DNA of 64,000 bases from Hyposmocoma kahamanoa (GCF_003589595.1 NW_020654748.1:7780237-7844236), one strand, 5' to 3'. Counted from the stretch's first letter, positions 56,601-64,000 are shown. A program made the numbers and translations. Notes: a model not told the origin generated them from the letters alone.

Positions 56601-58621
56601 TATAATGTTCTTTAAACTTGCTTAGTTATATTACCTGAGCATTCAACTCGTCGCTATCAGCATATTTGAAGTCGCCTTGTACGTGCATCATTGGAACTTT
56701 GATTGTTTTGTCTTTGGAGACGTGGAAGTCTTCGTCCTTCGTGCTTTCCTTTTTGAAAGGGCTGTCCCATTTACCCTGAAATTTATAAACACATATAAGA
56801 ATAATTGTCAGTGAAATAGAATGATGCCAATTGGAGTTTATAAATATACATAATTTATAAAATCTATTACAGTCAGATATTTCCTTTTCATTTGTACACC
56901 GAGCACTTGAATCTTTTCTATACTTTGTACCTTGACTTACCTTGATTTACCTTGAAATAAATTTACTTGGCTTACCTTGAAATAAATAGCGTTGACGAGT
57001 ACACTGCGGGTGTCGGAACTTAAGTCATCAGCTGACACTAAATCTTTGATACGGTTGTTGGTTTGGTCTTCAACCTGCGAAGGAGTACGATTTTTAATAC
57101 ACGCAGCAATTTCAAACGACAAACATTTATTAGATATTGTTTAGAAAAGGATGGAACTGTTTACCCAAGTATTGATTTCCTTTGCTGTTTCCGTGCTCTT
57201 CGTGAAATCGACATTCTTCACTTCAGAGTTGAAGATATCTTTGGTGATCGCAGAAAATTCAGGATTCAATTCGGAACCATCAGCAACATATATTTTGCTA
57301 GCTGTTTTGAGCTCGACACCTTTCACTGATTTCAGCTCTTCATTCAAACGAGGAAATACAAGTTTTGTCTAAAAAGGAAAAAACGACTGGTTAATCGAGA
57401 TCGAGTTGACAGGTGTCGTTTTGTGCCAACGCACAAAAATTCTGACATGCTTCGACCATTGGTAATAAAATGTGAGATCGTCTTTCATTTAAATGCATCA
57501 AACTTGTCAGAATTTACTTACAACGTTATCGTTGGGCAGACCAATAGCCTTGAGAAGCTCGTCATGGGATGCGCCCTCCGACGCCAAGCTAAGTTGAGCC
57601 AGAGGAGTCAACACAGAGAACGCAGACAATACCACACTTTTATCCGGGTTGCTCTTTACCACTTCCTGCAATATAAAAAGCTATTTTTATATCTTTACAT
57701 GAGTATTTATTTATAACGAAATATTAGAAGAAATTTGAAAAGATATAATATCTGCAACAACTTCAAAAGAATGCAGTCTATAACTGCAAGTTAAATATAC
57801 TATAGGTGCTTTTTCGTAATGGACCATTGTGTTCTACCTCCTTATGGGTAATATGTTTTTCAAATATTTTATCAAGAGTAGAAATTTCTGAGAAATACTA
57901 ACTAAAATTTCTGTTACTGTTTCTGAAAATTTGTAATTTACTTTGTGGTACAATAAAGTATTTAAATAATAATAATAAAATTCCGTAGTACCAACAGGAA
58001 CAAAATACAGGTAATTTTGGGAACGTCGCGTCGCTTAGCTATTCTAATTATTTTCAAACCTGCGTAGAACAATTTACAGAATCTCGTTTCAACGGTTGGG
58101 AAATTAAATTTTCTTTGCAGCATGATATTTTTGTAAGATACGAAGTTTAGTTGATAGATGATTGAATGATTGAACGAGCTTACATTTGATGTGTTTTTTA
58201 ATTAGTGTCAATTTTTCCTATACGTATGTAATACTCACCTTAAACGAAAAATAAATTGAATGTGCTAATGCCATTTTGCCCGTGACACGCTGATACATAT
58301 TGAGAAAAAAATACACGATCATCGAACTATGACTTACTTGGATATATGTTTAATTAAACAAGTGTCATTTGTAATTCCCTTTAAAATGAAGAGATGATCG
58401 TGTATTTTTTTCAATATGTATCAGCGTTTCACGGGAAAAATGGCGTTAGTACATTCAATTTATTTTTTGTTTAAGGTGGATATAACATCTATATATGAGC
58501 GAAAAGAAGTAAAGACTTACGGAAAACATTCTTGCTGTAAATTGGTTATTTCCCTCTCTAAGGAGATTGTCCAGTTGCTTCGGATCTTGTTCGGCCATGA
58601 CTGCAGCCACTAGAACCGATA
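34965..58621 (-). CDS. serpin-1: Serpin-1-like gene, copy C (gene-level entry; exons 2-8, ~21 exon-9 cassettes, exon 10)
   Basis: Secreted serpin whose RCL is chosen by alternative splicing. Exons 2-8 (58621-55295) encode about 350 residues that join in frame: SVLVAAVMA signal core, [44 protein letters not shown], and a classical inhibitory hinge [10 protein letters not shown]. Then 19 kb carry 12 open exon-9 cassettes and 9 broken or fragmentary ones, and finally exon 10. Each full protein would be about 390-400 residues, normal for serpins. Exon lengths 144/204/99/141/210/145 equal those of copy A exactly. Mutually exclusive use is inferred from matching phase (two open cassettes cannot be joined in frame because each ends in a stop) and from the well-known Manduca serpin-1 gene. 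Exon 1 not located. Confidence 0.92.
34986..34991 (-). terminator. Polyadenylation signal AATAAA, copy C
   Basis: In exon 10, about 90 nt after its acceptor. Confidence 0.5.
35360..35615. repeat. MITE with TIRs
   Basis: ACTGTCG(CCA)TTAGTTGAAAGGGCGC at the left and its inverse GCGCCCTTTCAACTAACGACAGT at the right; AT repeat inside. Confidence 0.6.
35637..35760. repeat. Foldback element
   Basis: ATTATCACTAATTACAGG...TAAGAAACTTGTAATTAGTG; about 24-bp inverted arms with one mismatch. Confidence 0.55.
36081..36202 (-). CDS. Copy C exon 9 cassette 21 (open, predicted P1 Gly)
   Basis: 122 nt after [50 protein letters not shown] then GTAAAG. Family iii, with cassettes at 42972 and 46681. Last cassette before exon 10. 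P1 could be Phe if the loop is one residue out of register. Confidence 0.85.
36749..36873 (-). CDS. Copy C exon 9 cassette 20 (open, predicted P1 Ala)
   Basis: 125 nt after [49 protein letters not shown] then GTAC. Ala at P1 suggests an elastase-like target. No close relative in the array. Confidence 0.85.
36910..37026 (-). pseudogene. Copy C exon 9 cassette 19, degenerate
   Basis: [20 protein letters not shown] and NGV, then TAA three codons before the usual TAG. No acceptor or RCL can be placed at the expected distance. Confidence 0.55.
37750..37870 (-). pseudogene. Copy C exon 9 cassette 18, remnant
   Basis: Only the end (ATTGTCTTTAATGGGGTTTT, compare VFNGVF) is recognisable; frame destroyed upstream. 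Confidence 0.4.
37881..38450. mobile_element. MITE with TTAA target site (piggyBac-type)
   Basis: 570 bp, inverted arms of about 135 bp starting GAGGGAGCATGCCAAAAAAG and ending in its inverse, flanked by TTAA at 37877-37880 and 38451-38454. Non-coding. Arms include GCTCCGCCCACATTTGTGAG. Confidence 0.8.
38525..38649 (-). CDS. Copy C exon 9 cassette 17 (open, predicted P1 Leu)
   Basis: 125 nt after [48 protein letters not shown] then GTAC. Family i; closest in copy A is the cassette at 120. Confidence 0.87.
38904..39028 (-). CDS. Copy C exon 9 cassette 16 (open, predicted P1 Pro)
   Basis: 125 nt after [54 protein letters not shown] then GTAC. Very well-kept body. P1 Pro would be unusual; Leu at the next position is the alternative. 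Confidence 0.88.
39460..39581 (-). CDS. Copy C exon 9 cassette 15 (open, predicted P1 Glu)
   Basis: 122 nt after [50 protein letters not shown] then GTAATC. Family iv. The loop is one residue shorter before the Ser than in families i-iii. Confidence 0.84.
40147..40274 (-). CDS. Copy C exon 9 cassette 14 (open, predicted P1 Arg, stop codon lost)
   Basis: 128 nt after [48 protein letters not shown]. Arg-Ser is the classic bond of inhibitors of trypsin-like proteases. The usual TAG is TTG here, but the donor GTACTT is kept. Splicing to exon 10 adds DEK and a stop; unspliced read-through would stop at 40120-40122 after eight more residues. Confidence 0.85.
40979..41100 (-). pseudogene. Copy C exon 9 cassette 13, nonsense
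   Basis: 122 nt, in phase: [29 protein letters not shown], then TAA. The sister at 42359 has CAA (Gln) at this place, so the stop is a C-to-T change. No donor after the final TAA. Family v. Confidence 0.8.
42359..42466 (+). pseudogene. Copy C exon 9 cassette 12, inverted, frameshifted
   Basis: The only cassette on the plus strand. TTTTTCAG acceptor, GFWESR, then a shift, then [22 protein letters not shown], stop. It is the mirror copy of cassette 13 in an inverted duplication (40979-42466), so it cannot be spliced into the gene. Confidence 0.8.
42972..43061 (-). pseudogene. Copy C exon 9 cassette 11, internal deletion
   Basis: [15 protein letters not shown] then stop: about 35 nt encoding the ADHAFIFIL core are missing. 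Family iii. Confidence 0.75.
43945..44069 (-). CDS. Copy C exon 9 cassette 10 (open, predicted P1 Thr)
   Basis: 125 nt after [54 protein letters not shown] then GTAC. Its first 30 residues are identical to those of the cassette at 48117. Family i. Confidence 0.88.
44620..44690. repeat. (GT)n microsatellite with assembly gap
   Basis: (GT)n broken by ten N at 44633-44642. Confidence 0.9.
44931..45052 (-). pseudogene. Copy C exon 9 cassette 9, nonsense
   Basis: AVFVVESLA then TAG (CTG/Leu in sister 39460), followed by [11 protein letters not shown] and VFNGVFQ without the final stop or donor. Family iv. Confidence 0.78.
45908..46135. mobile_element. MITE, 228 bp, 8-bp target duplication (hAT-type)
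   Basis: Ends CATTGACTTACAAATAAATG and CATATAATTGTAAGTCAATG are inverted; ATTAATAT is duplicated at 45900-45907 and 46136-46143. The paralogous empty site is near 42795-42815. Sister at 27530. Confidence 0.85.
46203..46312. mobile_element. MITE, 110 bp, GTAC target duplication
   Basis: Inverted ends with AAGCTTGACAC/GTGTCAAGCTT cores. GTAC flanks both sides (46199-46202, 46313-46316). The paralogous sequence at 42855-42875 (CTGTAGTACTTTTGTTC) lacks it. Confidence 0.8.
46335..46618. other. Insertion of unknown class
   Basis: Absent from the paralogous stretch 42880-42920. Ends not clearly inverted. No frame of interest. Confidence 0.4.
46681..46808 (-). CDS. Copy C exon 9 cassette 8 (open, predicted P1 Gly)
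   Basis: 128 nt after [52 protein letters not shown] then GTAAAA. Family iii; a basic patch RPRQR lies on the prime side. Confidence 0.85.
47168..47212 (-). repeat. Penelope-like terminal-repeat fragment
   Basis: Shortened version of the motif at 3306 (GAATCGTC, stem II collapsed), between cassettes 8 and 7. Confidence 0.5.
47709..48055. repeat. MITE-like insertion in a cassette flank
   Basis: Absent in the paralog at 43880-43905. Contains inverted GTGAGGCAAA/TTTGCCTCAC near its ends. Confidence 0.5.
48117..48241 (-). CDS. Copy C exon 9 cassette 7 (open, predicted P1 Thr; suspect acceptor)
   Basis: Reads [44 protein letters not shown] then GTATTT. A duplication joint falls exactly at the acceptor: instead of the pyrimidine-rich GCAATTTCAG it has TAAGCCGTCAG preceded by purine-rich DNA, so use is doubtful. 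Confidence 0.75.
48416..48534 (-). CDS. Copy C exon 9 cassette 6 (open, predicted P1 Thr)
   Basis: 119 nt after [52 protein letters not shown] then GTAT. Family i, with the shortest P' side. Confidence 0.87.
48980..50180. other. AT-rich interval inside the array
   Basis: No cassette signature, no recognised repeat. Confidence 0.4.
50181..50498 (+). CDS. Unrecognised open frame, 105 codons
   Basis: Starts [19 protein letters not shown], ends [10 protein letters not shown], stop. It lies on the strand opposite to the serpin, between cassettes 6 and 5, and its composition is more coding-like than its surroundings. No family recognised, no signal peptide, no splice partners. It may be a chance frame or a captured gene fragment. 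Confidence 0.25.
   Translation: MDVIPPLARLDAAKIFLQVCIAQDDMFRGVLDAVNSILEMKKHRFESSVHCAIVVLCLYLDRGDCLSMMPPVLYALSIEYFSAQWRVPIIEFSFRNRKGLLINGL
51020..51147 (-). CDS. Copy C exon 9 cassette 5 (open, predicted P1 Arg)
   Basis: 128 nt after [50 protein letters not shown] then GTAC. Arg-Ser at P1-P1' with a second Arg at P2: a trypsin-like or furin-like/clip-protease target is plausible. Family ii; unlike cassette 14 it keeps its stop. Confidence 0.88.
52231..52350 (-). pseudogene. Copy C exon 9 cassette 4, frameshifted
   Basis: Direct copy of cassette 13 (GFFESR start) with a small deletion before HPFG and a stop in the same place. Confidence 0.78.
52729..52850 (-). CDS. Copy C exon 9 cassette 3 (open, predicted P1 Tyr)
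   Basis: 122 nt after [48 protein letters not shown], stop TAA. No GT donor directly follows the stop; AAAGTAAAAT 14 nt on is the nearest candidate. Tyr at P1 suggests a chymotrypsin-like target. Confidence 0.8.
53567..53640 (-). pseudogene. Copy C exon 9 cassette 2, remnant
   Basis: [14 protein letters not shown] then stop; core recognisable, RCL gone. Further-decayed matches at about 4430-4480 and 26430-26480. Confidence 0.45.
53962..54095 (-). pseudogene. Copy C exon 9 cassette 1, one nonsense codon
   Basis: 134 nt after TCATTTCAG, in phase: [49 protein letters not shown] then GTAT. Only the TGA spoils it. Its body (IADKPF, LLSGKY) is the most divergent in the array, and it is the first cassette after exon 8. 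Confidence 0.72.
55295..55439 (-). CDS. serpin-1: Serpin copy C exon 8 (hinge exon)
   Basis: 145 nt: [45 protein letters not shown], then G|GTAAGC. The small-residue run at P14-P9 marks an inhibitory serpin. Phase-1 end feeds all cassettes. Confidence 0.93.
55675..55684. other. Assembly gap (10 N) in intron 7
   Basis: Run of ten N. Confidence 0.99.
55895..56060 (+). repeat. tRNA-derived SINE, family S4
   Basis: Head CGGTCGAGTGGCTTGC (A-box-like) and CCAGGTTTGAACTTC (B-box-like), then a GGTCGTCGTCGTTGTTT tail region. In intron 7 of copy C. Confidence 0.65.
56276..56485 (-). CDS. serpin-1: Serpin copy C exon 7
   Basis: 210 nt: [20 protein letters not shown] ... [14 protein letters not shown]; acceptor TTTTAG, donor AAG|GTAAGC. 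Confidence 0.93.
56635..56775 (-). CDS. serpin-1: Serpin copy C exon 6
   Basis: 141 nt: [47 protein letters not shown]; acceptor ATTTCAG, donor CAG|GTAATA. Confidence 0.93.
56976..57074 (-). CDS. serpin-1: Serpin copy C exon 5
   Basis: 99 nt: [20 protein letters not shown] ... VLVNAIYFK; acceptor TTCGCAG, donor AAG|GTAAGC. Confidence 0.93.
57165..57368 (-). CDS. serpin-1: Serpin copy C exon 4
   Basis: 204 nt: [54 protein letters not shown]; acceptor TTTTTAG, donor TGG|GTAAAC. Confidence 0.93.
57522..57665 (-). CDS. serpin-1: Serpin copy C exon 3
   Basis: 144 nt: [48 protein letters not shown]; acceptor ATTGCAG, donor GTAAGT. Confidence 0.93.
58521..58621 (-). CDS. serpin-1: Serpin copy C exon 2 (signal peptide core and helix A)
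   Basis: 101 nt (2 + 99), acceptor TTTTGCAG, donor [18 protein letters not shown], then [24 protein letters not shown]. Signal cleavage is expected after AVMA (inference). Confidence 0.9.
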
Positions 58622-59607
58622 CTGCAAAATAGAGATTTAAAAAGTATTGTATTATTAAATCATTGTGTAATAATTGTATGTATTGATTTAGAAATGACGG
58701 CCCGTCCAGTTACACGAACCGCTACCCGAAAAAGGCTGGTAGATGTTCGATAAGGAAGGTTCAGAAAAAAACACTATTTTGCCGCAGCTTGACGGACGCA
58801 TTGTCCATCCTTGGACTGTAATACACCAACGATGATGTTATTAAAATGTATGGATTCATTAGTATTTTTTCCTAAATTCTTTGATCTGTCTAATGCTAGA
58901 CGGTCGCTGAAGAGATATTTGTATTGCTATTCGAAACGGTATCTTAACGAAGTATACACATATTTTGGCTTTCCTTTTTAACTATAGGTGGGCTGAATGC
59001 ACATAAGGTATACATTGGAAATTATACTACTTTCTTATCTAAATCCAGTATATTTGCTTCTTCAAACAAAACAACGTGTCAGGTCTTTACATGTCCCTTT
59101 GTCACTGCTGATGACTGCAATAACGAAACCCTAAGAACACGACCTAAGGTATCTACAAAGTTTTGGTATCGTCTGTGCAAAAATATTTATTTTACTATTA
59201 TTTCAATTTTCATAATATTAATGACTGATATAGTGAATGATATAGTAATAAATATATTAGATTTTTTAATTATTACAAGTTGTCAAAACAAATTTAACAT
59301 GCTTAAATAATTTTTATTCCCATGGAAACATCAGAGTGAATGTATGATAATTATTGAAATATATTATTGTTCAATAGTAGTAAATACAGTAGAGTGGCTT
59401 TTTTTAAATAGTGTGACCCATCTTAATAAATAGTTAGATATCTGTGTGTATATCCAGTACTTGGAAGGGACAATTCATTCATTTCCTATCGTTGTAATTC
59501 ACCATGACTCATTGATACAGTGTGGTTTTCCTCAACCTAATTATACAAAATATATAATGATACCTAGGCATAGTTACAGCTCTAGCGTTTACAGCATAGG
59601 TTCCCAA

Positions 59608-59872
59608 ACTTTTTGGCTCACCGCCATTTTAGGCAACATAAAAAATTTCAACGCCCACGACTACAAGAAATAACTGAAAACACGTATTTTTTACATTAAC
59701 TTAACACAAAATATCACAAGCAAAAAAAGTTATATATTCGTAGTGTAGTTTATATAGATAATTCAGGTGTTTGTTTTGAAATGCGGTAGGTTGATATTAT
59801 TATAAAAAAGCACCCCTTAGGACTCTTCAACGCCCACTGGGTAGGGGCCATTTTGGGAAACTATGGTTTACA
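59608..59872. repeat. MITE-like repeat, copy 2
   Basis: Same ends and core as 1993-2265. Confidence 0.6.
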
Positions 59873-62435
59873 GTAATAGCACAGTCTAACCAATTATTTC
59901 CTATTATGCTCTTTACACTGTGGTTATAGTATTATAATAACTATAGATCACGTAAAATTGTTTATATGACAAATTTAAGTAATTTTGGTTATCGGTACGG
60001 GCGTCGTCGTATATTATGCTATAACAAATTGCCTTAAATTTGACGCGGTCGCAAGACACTATCGACACTATAAACAAGTAAATAAGTGTTATTATACATA
60101 AGTTACACTTATTCTTTTTATCCATTTTTTCATACATTTGTTTCTTTTATTAAATATTTGAATGTGTTCTGTTTATCCCTATTTAAACTTCAAAAGTATT
60201 TTGAAATAGAATATTATATGTAACATGGGTACCATCAAATACCACATAGGTACTATCATGACAATATGATTACAGCTTTAAGTTCTTAAGGCGCCCACAA
60301 AATTAGATACTTTTTGAAGCGCTGCAGTAGCGCATCGGTGGCGTTGCAGCCGCGCCATTATTAATTAATTAATAATTAATAATAAATAATTAAAATTATC
60401 ATACAATATTTTGAAACGCAGCTGCAACGCCACAGTCGCGCCATGCGCGCGCCACCTTTGCTGACTATATATTGTAGGAAAATTAGAAGTGGCGCGATTG
60501 TTACTATACTTCGTTTCAATCCATTTTAAATAAAAACTAAACAAACAAGCCACTGACCCGACCATAGACGGTTTAGTGATGACCAATTGTAATGCCAACT
60601 ACAAATCGATTAATTAATTGAATTAATCGGTTTGTTCAATTGAGTCATACTAGCGGTTTTCCTTACATAACCTATATAAGCATATTTAAATTTTCAAATT
60701 AAATTCTCCTTCAAATCCTTACACTTAGATACTCGTTCGATTACGTTTGAAATATTCTATTTAATAATCGATTACTAAACTTTAATTGACTGAACACAAT
60801 GTTTTTTTTCGAAAAGCACTGTGCAGCCCCTATGACTGCATAGTGCTTTTCGACGACCTTTACTGTTACTGAACCAATTAATAAGCAAATGTGACATTTG
60901 TAATAAGTATAAATAAAATAATTATGGAAATTATCCCATGCGCAACTATGTTAATTGGTAGCTTTAATTAATGGTTGGCAGACGAAATTAACTGCAGAAC
61001 GTATCTAAATTACTGTTTAAAGAAAAAGAAAACACTACACTATTGATAAAGATTTTCAATTTATAATTTTATTCTACAATAATCGATGCCAAAAAAATAA
61101 ACCAACAGAGAGAGCGCGCAATATTGCAGTGACGCAATATTGCTATTAACATTGAGTCAGGAGTTGGCGTTTATACCTAAACTCAACTATTTTCAACAAT
61201 GTATAATAGTGTCCAAAATTAGTGAGTTTTGATGTAACGAATACAATAAAATCATTCATTTCGTATTATCAATATCACTATTATCAATATCATTGTTACA
61301 TTAGAATTGACATTGAAATACAACGTGAATGGGTAAACATGATCGTTATTAATGAAAAAATTACCTAGTAAATTCAGCAAAACTTAAGCAAATGTAAAAA
61401 GGACGACTGAACCATATGAAACACTTCCGTCGTTTAAAAAACTTTTCAAATTTGTAGGTAGATGTTTGTAGATTAACAAATTAAAATTAGTCAGACGACT
61501 ATGGTAATAAATTTTATTTTTAAATTGTACCGATACTTAATATGAAACAAGTTTTAGGCAATAGCTTTCGAACTATATTTGATTGGTGGTACAAAACTGG
61601 TTCCTAATTAGACAATGATGAACATTAAAACGACTGCTATGGAAATTTTAAATTACACATTTTCGAACGGCTACGGAACCGTCGGTGTTTTGTAGAAATG
61701 TAATTAAAAACTAAATTAAATTTTAAACAGGCTAAATATTTGAAAACAGCCTTTACAACCTAAAACATTCTCCCCTGAAAAATTTTTCGAAATGTCGGTT
61801 ACGCCTTTTCTACAAAACACCGACGACATTACTTGTGTCCATATCTGTCTGTTTAAAATAGGTATCATTCAAACGGAGTGTTGTCAACAGCAGAGTTGAC
61901 ACTGGCATGATGTAATCGTTGATTCTAGTCGTCTGGATATAGGGAAATTCCCAAGTGCGGTACAACTTGTAATATCAATCTGCTATGTTAAGTTCCCAGA
62001 ATTCAATGTTATTGTGTATAAATATTGTTTCTGATTAGGTAAAATATGCCGAGACTCAATTATAGATAGAACTTTATAGATAATGAATATCGCCATACTA
62101 ATAACTACCAATGGCCTTTAACGAGTTTTGTGGTAACGTAACAGACTATAGACATTGGTATACTAATTTAATGACACTTAGAATTATCGAATAAAATATC
62201 TGTTGACAAAGGCATTGAGAATAGCTATTATATTTTCGGTTTCTGGGAGTTTGGTTGGTTTGTATACATTCTAAAATTGCCTTTAAAAACGTTGTGGCCA
62301 TGTTGGAACGATTATTGCGATATTAATGTGATTTTATTTATATTACCTATGGTATTCTAACCGGGAATGTTTATTCATTCATAATAGAATCTGGTCAGAT
62401 TGCGGAAAAGCCCAAGCCTACAATTTCATACTTTT

Positions 62436-62605
62436 TTTATGAGACCAAGTGACGGGACTAACAAGTCTGTCTATAGCAATTGCATAGAGTGGCAACTCAG
62501 AGCTTGAAACCGCTAATATCTGAGGAACACTGCCTCTACCCCTGTCGCTTTGAGACTAAAAGCTGAAAAATCTCACGTTCCTGTAATTTGACTAGCACCC
62601 TAAAA
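62436..62605 (-). repeat. SINE-like repeat, family S1
   Basis: Begins ATGAGACCAAGTGACGGGAC. Confidence 0.6.
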
Positions 62606-62764
62606 ACCCGGAACGTTACATTAAAAACAATCAGTCAGACGGTAAATATGACAGAAATTAATTTGGTATGTTTGTTTTAGTTAGCAAAGCTATGATCATT
62701 AAATTGTTACCCATTGTGCAATTCTAGAGTTCCGTTCAAATCAAACTGATGAAATAATTGCTGT

Positions 62765-62890
62765 GATAATGTGAAGTAAATAAGAAACAAAACAAAATTA
62801 TCTTTTATAAATGATCTATGCAACCTTGACTGTAACTAACAATCGTGTTCCAGTGTATCTACAGATACACTGGAACACGTTTTGTAACAA
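62765..62890 (-). promoter_or_regulatory. Candidate serpin copy C promoter block
   Basis: Matches 14330-14470. TATA-like TTTATAAA at 62804-62811, GTCAAGGTT, and ACAAAACGTGTTCCAGTGT, which here is doubled into a perfect palindrome (62844-62881, arms CGTGTTCCAGTGTATCT). Confidence 0.35.
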
Positions 62891-63051
62891 CCGGACTTGA
62901 AAACTTAAAATGTATACATATAAAGATCAGCTTAGTGTGGTACCTAGGTTATACAATATTGGTACATGCCGTTTTAAAGTCATCAACAGAAATGTATACA
63001 GTTTAGAAGACTTTTTAGAAGTTCACTGCTGGTCTAAAAAGTAGGGTGGTG

Positions 63052-63095
63052 AAACCGTGACCATGGGACCTATAAAGGGCCCGAAACGTCGGTTT
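63052..63095 (+). ncRNA. Hammerhead-like fold, copy 3 (stem I covaries)
   Basis: AAACC, GTGACCA, T, GGGACC-TATAAA-GGGCCC, GAAA, CG, TC, GGTTT. Compared with 3306-3349 the outer stem I pair changes from C-G to A-T on both sides, keeping the pairing. Confidence 0.35.
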
Positions 63096-63169
63096 GTTTG
63101 AAAAAAAATCTTTGATTAATAATTTACGTAAAAGTGTACCTATTGATATCTTTGTTCGCTATTATAAAT

Positions 63170-63335
63170 GAAATTTTTTTTTATGATACCAAATGACGTT
63201 TGAACAAGTCGTGCTCTTGGTGGTAAGGGACACGCCTGTCCATAGCAAATGCAGTGCCACTCAGAGCATTAAATCGCAAAGGTCTGGCACCGCCATTGCG
63301 CTCAACACCCTGAGACATAAGTTGACAAATCCTAT
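63170..63335 (-). repeat. SINE-like repeat, family S1
   Basis: Begins with a T-run and ATGATACCAAATGACG. Confidence 0.6.
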
Positions 63336-63339
63336 GTAG

Positions 63340-64000
63340 ATGTTATATTATGGAAACGAAAGCAAAATTTACTTGAATAACTAACAAAGACGCGGGTAGA
63401 CGCTTTTTGGGTACAAATACACAATGTATCTTCAAATATTTACGTTGAAATGTTAGCCTAGCGTTAATAATAATAATAATAATAGTATTTAACAAAGTTT
63501 ATTTCCTATGAAATTTAATGTTCTAATGAAAAAATCAGCGACATTGTAAGTTCGCTATACGAGTTTGGATACTACCTTCACTTTATACAGATAACAATAG
63601 TTTTAAAATACTAAAACATAGTAAGGTACGTAAGTAACTAAGTATAAAATGTCTGTCTTTATTGGAAACATAAAAACTGTAAAATCTCGTATAATTTAAT
63701 TCGATTTACATCCGAAAAAACTGTAATTTTGTGTTTCTTCTTACAACTAATCAGCGTATGGTCACACCATCATGAGTTAAGCAGAGTGCTGGACTATGTA
63801 CATAATTGCACTTTATTTAGTTAAAATTCAATTTAAAAATAGGCAGTTTGTTTATCACGATGTTTGAACTATCTTTAAATATATTTAAGATTTTCAAAGG
63901 TACACCATACATAAGCAAATTATCAAACCATGAAACTTCAAACATTAACATCGAAATCAATAAAACGGTAGACAACTACGTTTAAGAAAAAAAAACTCAC
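63340..64000. other. Right edge, no supported gene
   Basis: AT-rich with a short TAA repeat near 63465-63485; nothing else recognised. Confidence 0.4.

Larger units (their letters stand above)
58622..62760. other. Intron 1/5' flank of copy C
   Basis: Homology to copy A continues to about 58880. It holds a degenerate Penelope-like repeat (59030-59150), the MITE-like repeat 59608-59872, a hairpin with CGAAAAGCAC/GTGCTTTTCG arms (60799-60853), inverted GTCGGTGTTTTGTAGAA arms (61680-61830) and an S1 SINE at 62436. A possible but weak exon 1 (60107-60137) is discussed under findings. Confidence 0.45.

Noticed and set aside
59090..59140. CTGATGA followed by CGAAAC as a canonical hammerhead
   Set aside because: The bases between cannot form stem II (C opposite C) and stem I does not pair.
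59913..60137. 74-codon minus-strand frame with a hydrophobic start as a separate secreted peptide gene
   Set aside because: No homolog, no context, AT-rich chance frame likely; only its first 31 nt are considered as a possible exon 1.

Overview
The window is AT-rich nuclear DNA of an insect, almost certainly a moth or butterfly. It holds split genes with GT-AG introns, tRNA-derived SINEs, a mariner, several LINE types and many MITEs. The genes that matter are all on the minus strand and are copies of a serpin of the lepidopteran serpin-1 (antitrypsin/alaserpin) type. In this family one constant body (exons 1-8) is joined to one of many mutually exclusive exon-9 cassettes. Each cassette encodes the reactive-centre loop (RCL) and the C-terminus, and a shared exon 10 supplies the 3'UTR.

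Layout: (1) 0.1-13.6 kb, serpin copy A: exons 2-8 intact, then four exon-9 cassettes (two open, two broken) before the array leaves the left edge; a mariner lies in intron 2. (2) 14.4-24.2 kb: a promoter-like block and then a graveyard of LINEs and SINEs. (3) 24.5-27.1 kb, serpin copy B: only an exon 10 and one nonsense-mutated cassette, truncated by a LINE fragment. (4) 28.9-33.8 kb: an old LINE split by a nearly intact two-ORF CR1/Jockey-like LINE. (5) 35.0-58.6 kb, serpin copy C: exon 10, at least 21 exon-9 cassettes or remnants (12 open, 9 broken or fragmentary, one of them inverted), then exons 8 to 2. (6) 58.6-64 kb: 5' flank/intron 1 with repeats and a promoter-like block shared with copy A.

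Exon 8 always ends after the first base of a codon and every open cassette starts with two bases, so any cassette can complete the protein. Across the cassettes the stretch before the loop-closing Phe is hypervariable, yet a Ser is kept at the P1' position. The predicted P1 is Arg, Leu, Tyr, Ala, Thr, Gly, Glu or Pro. One transcript body can therefore produce inhibitors against very different proteases, presumably for immunity and haemolymph protease control. The cassettes fall into families repeated in the same order (iii-i-iv-ii-v), showing growth by block duplication followed by decay.

Other notable items are Penelope-like terminal repeats that can be folded as a variant hammerhead ribozyme with a covarying stem I, and three MITEs whose insertions are proven by target duplications or empty paralogous sites. 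All calls rest on reading and hand translation; no database search was possible, and exon 1 was not located.
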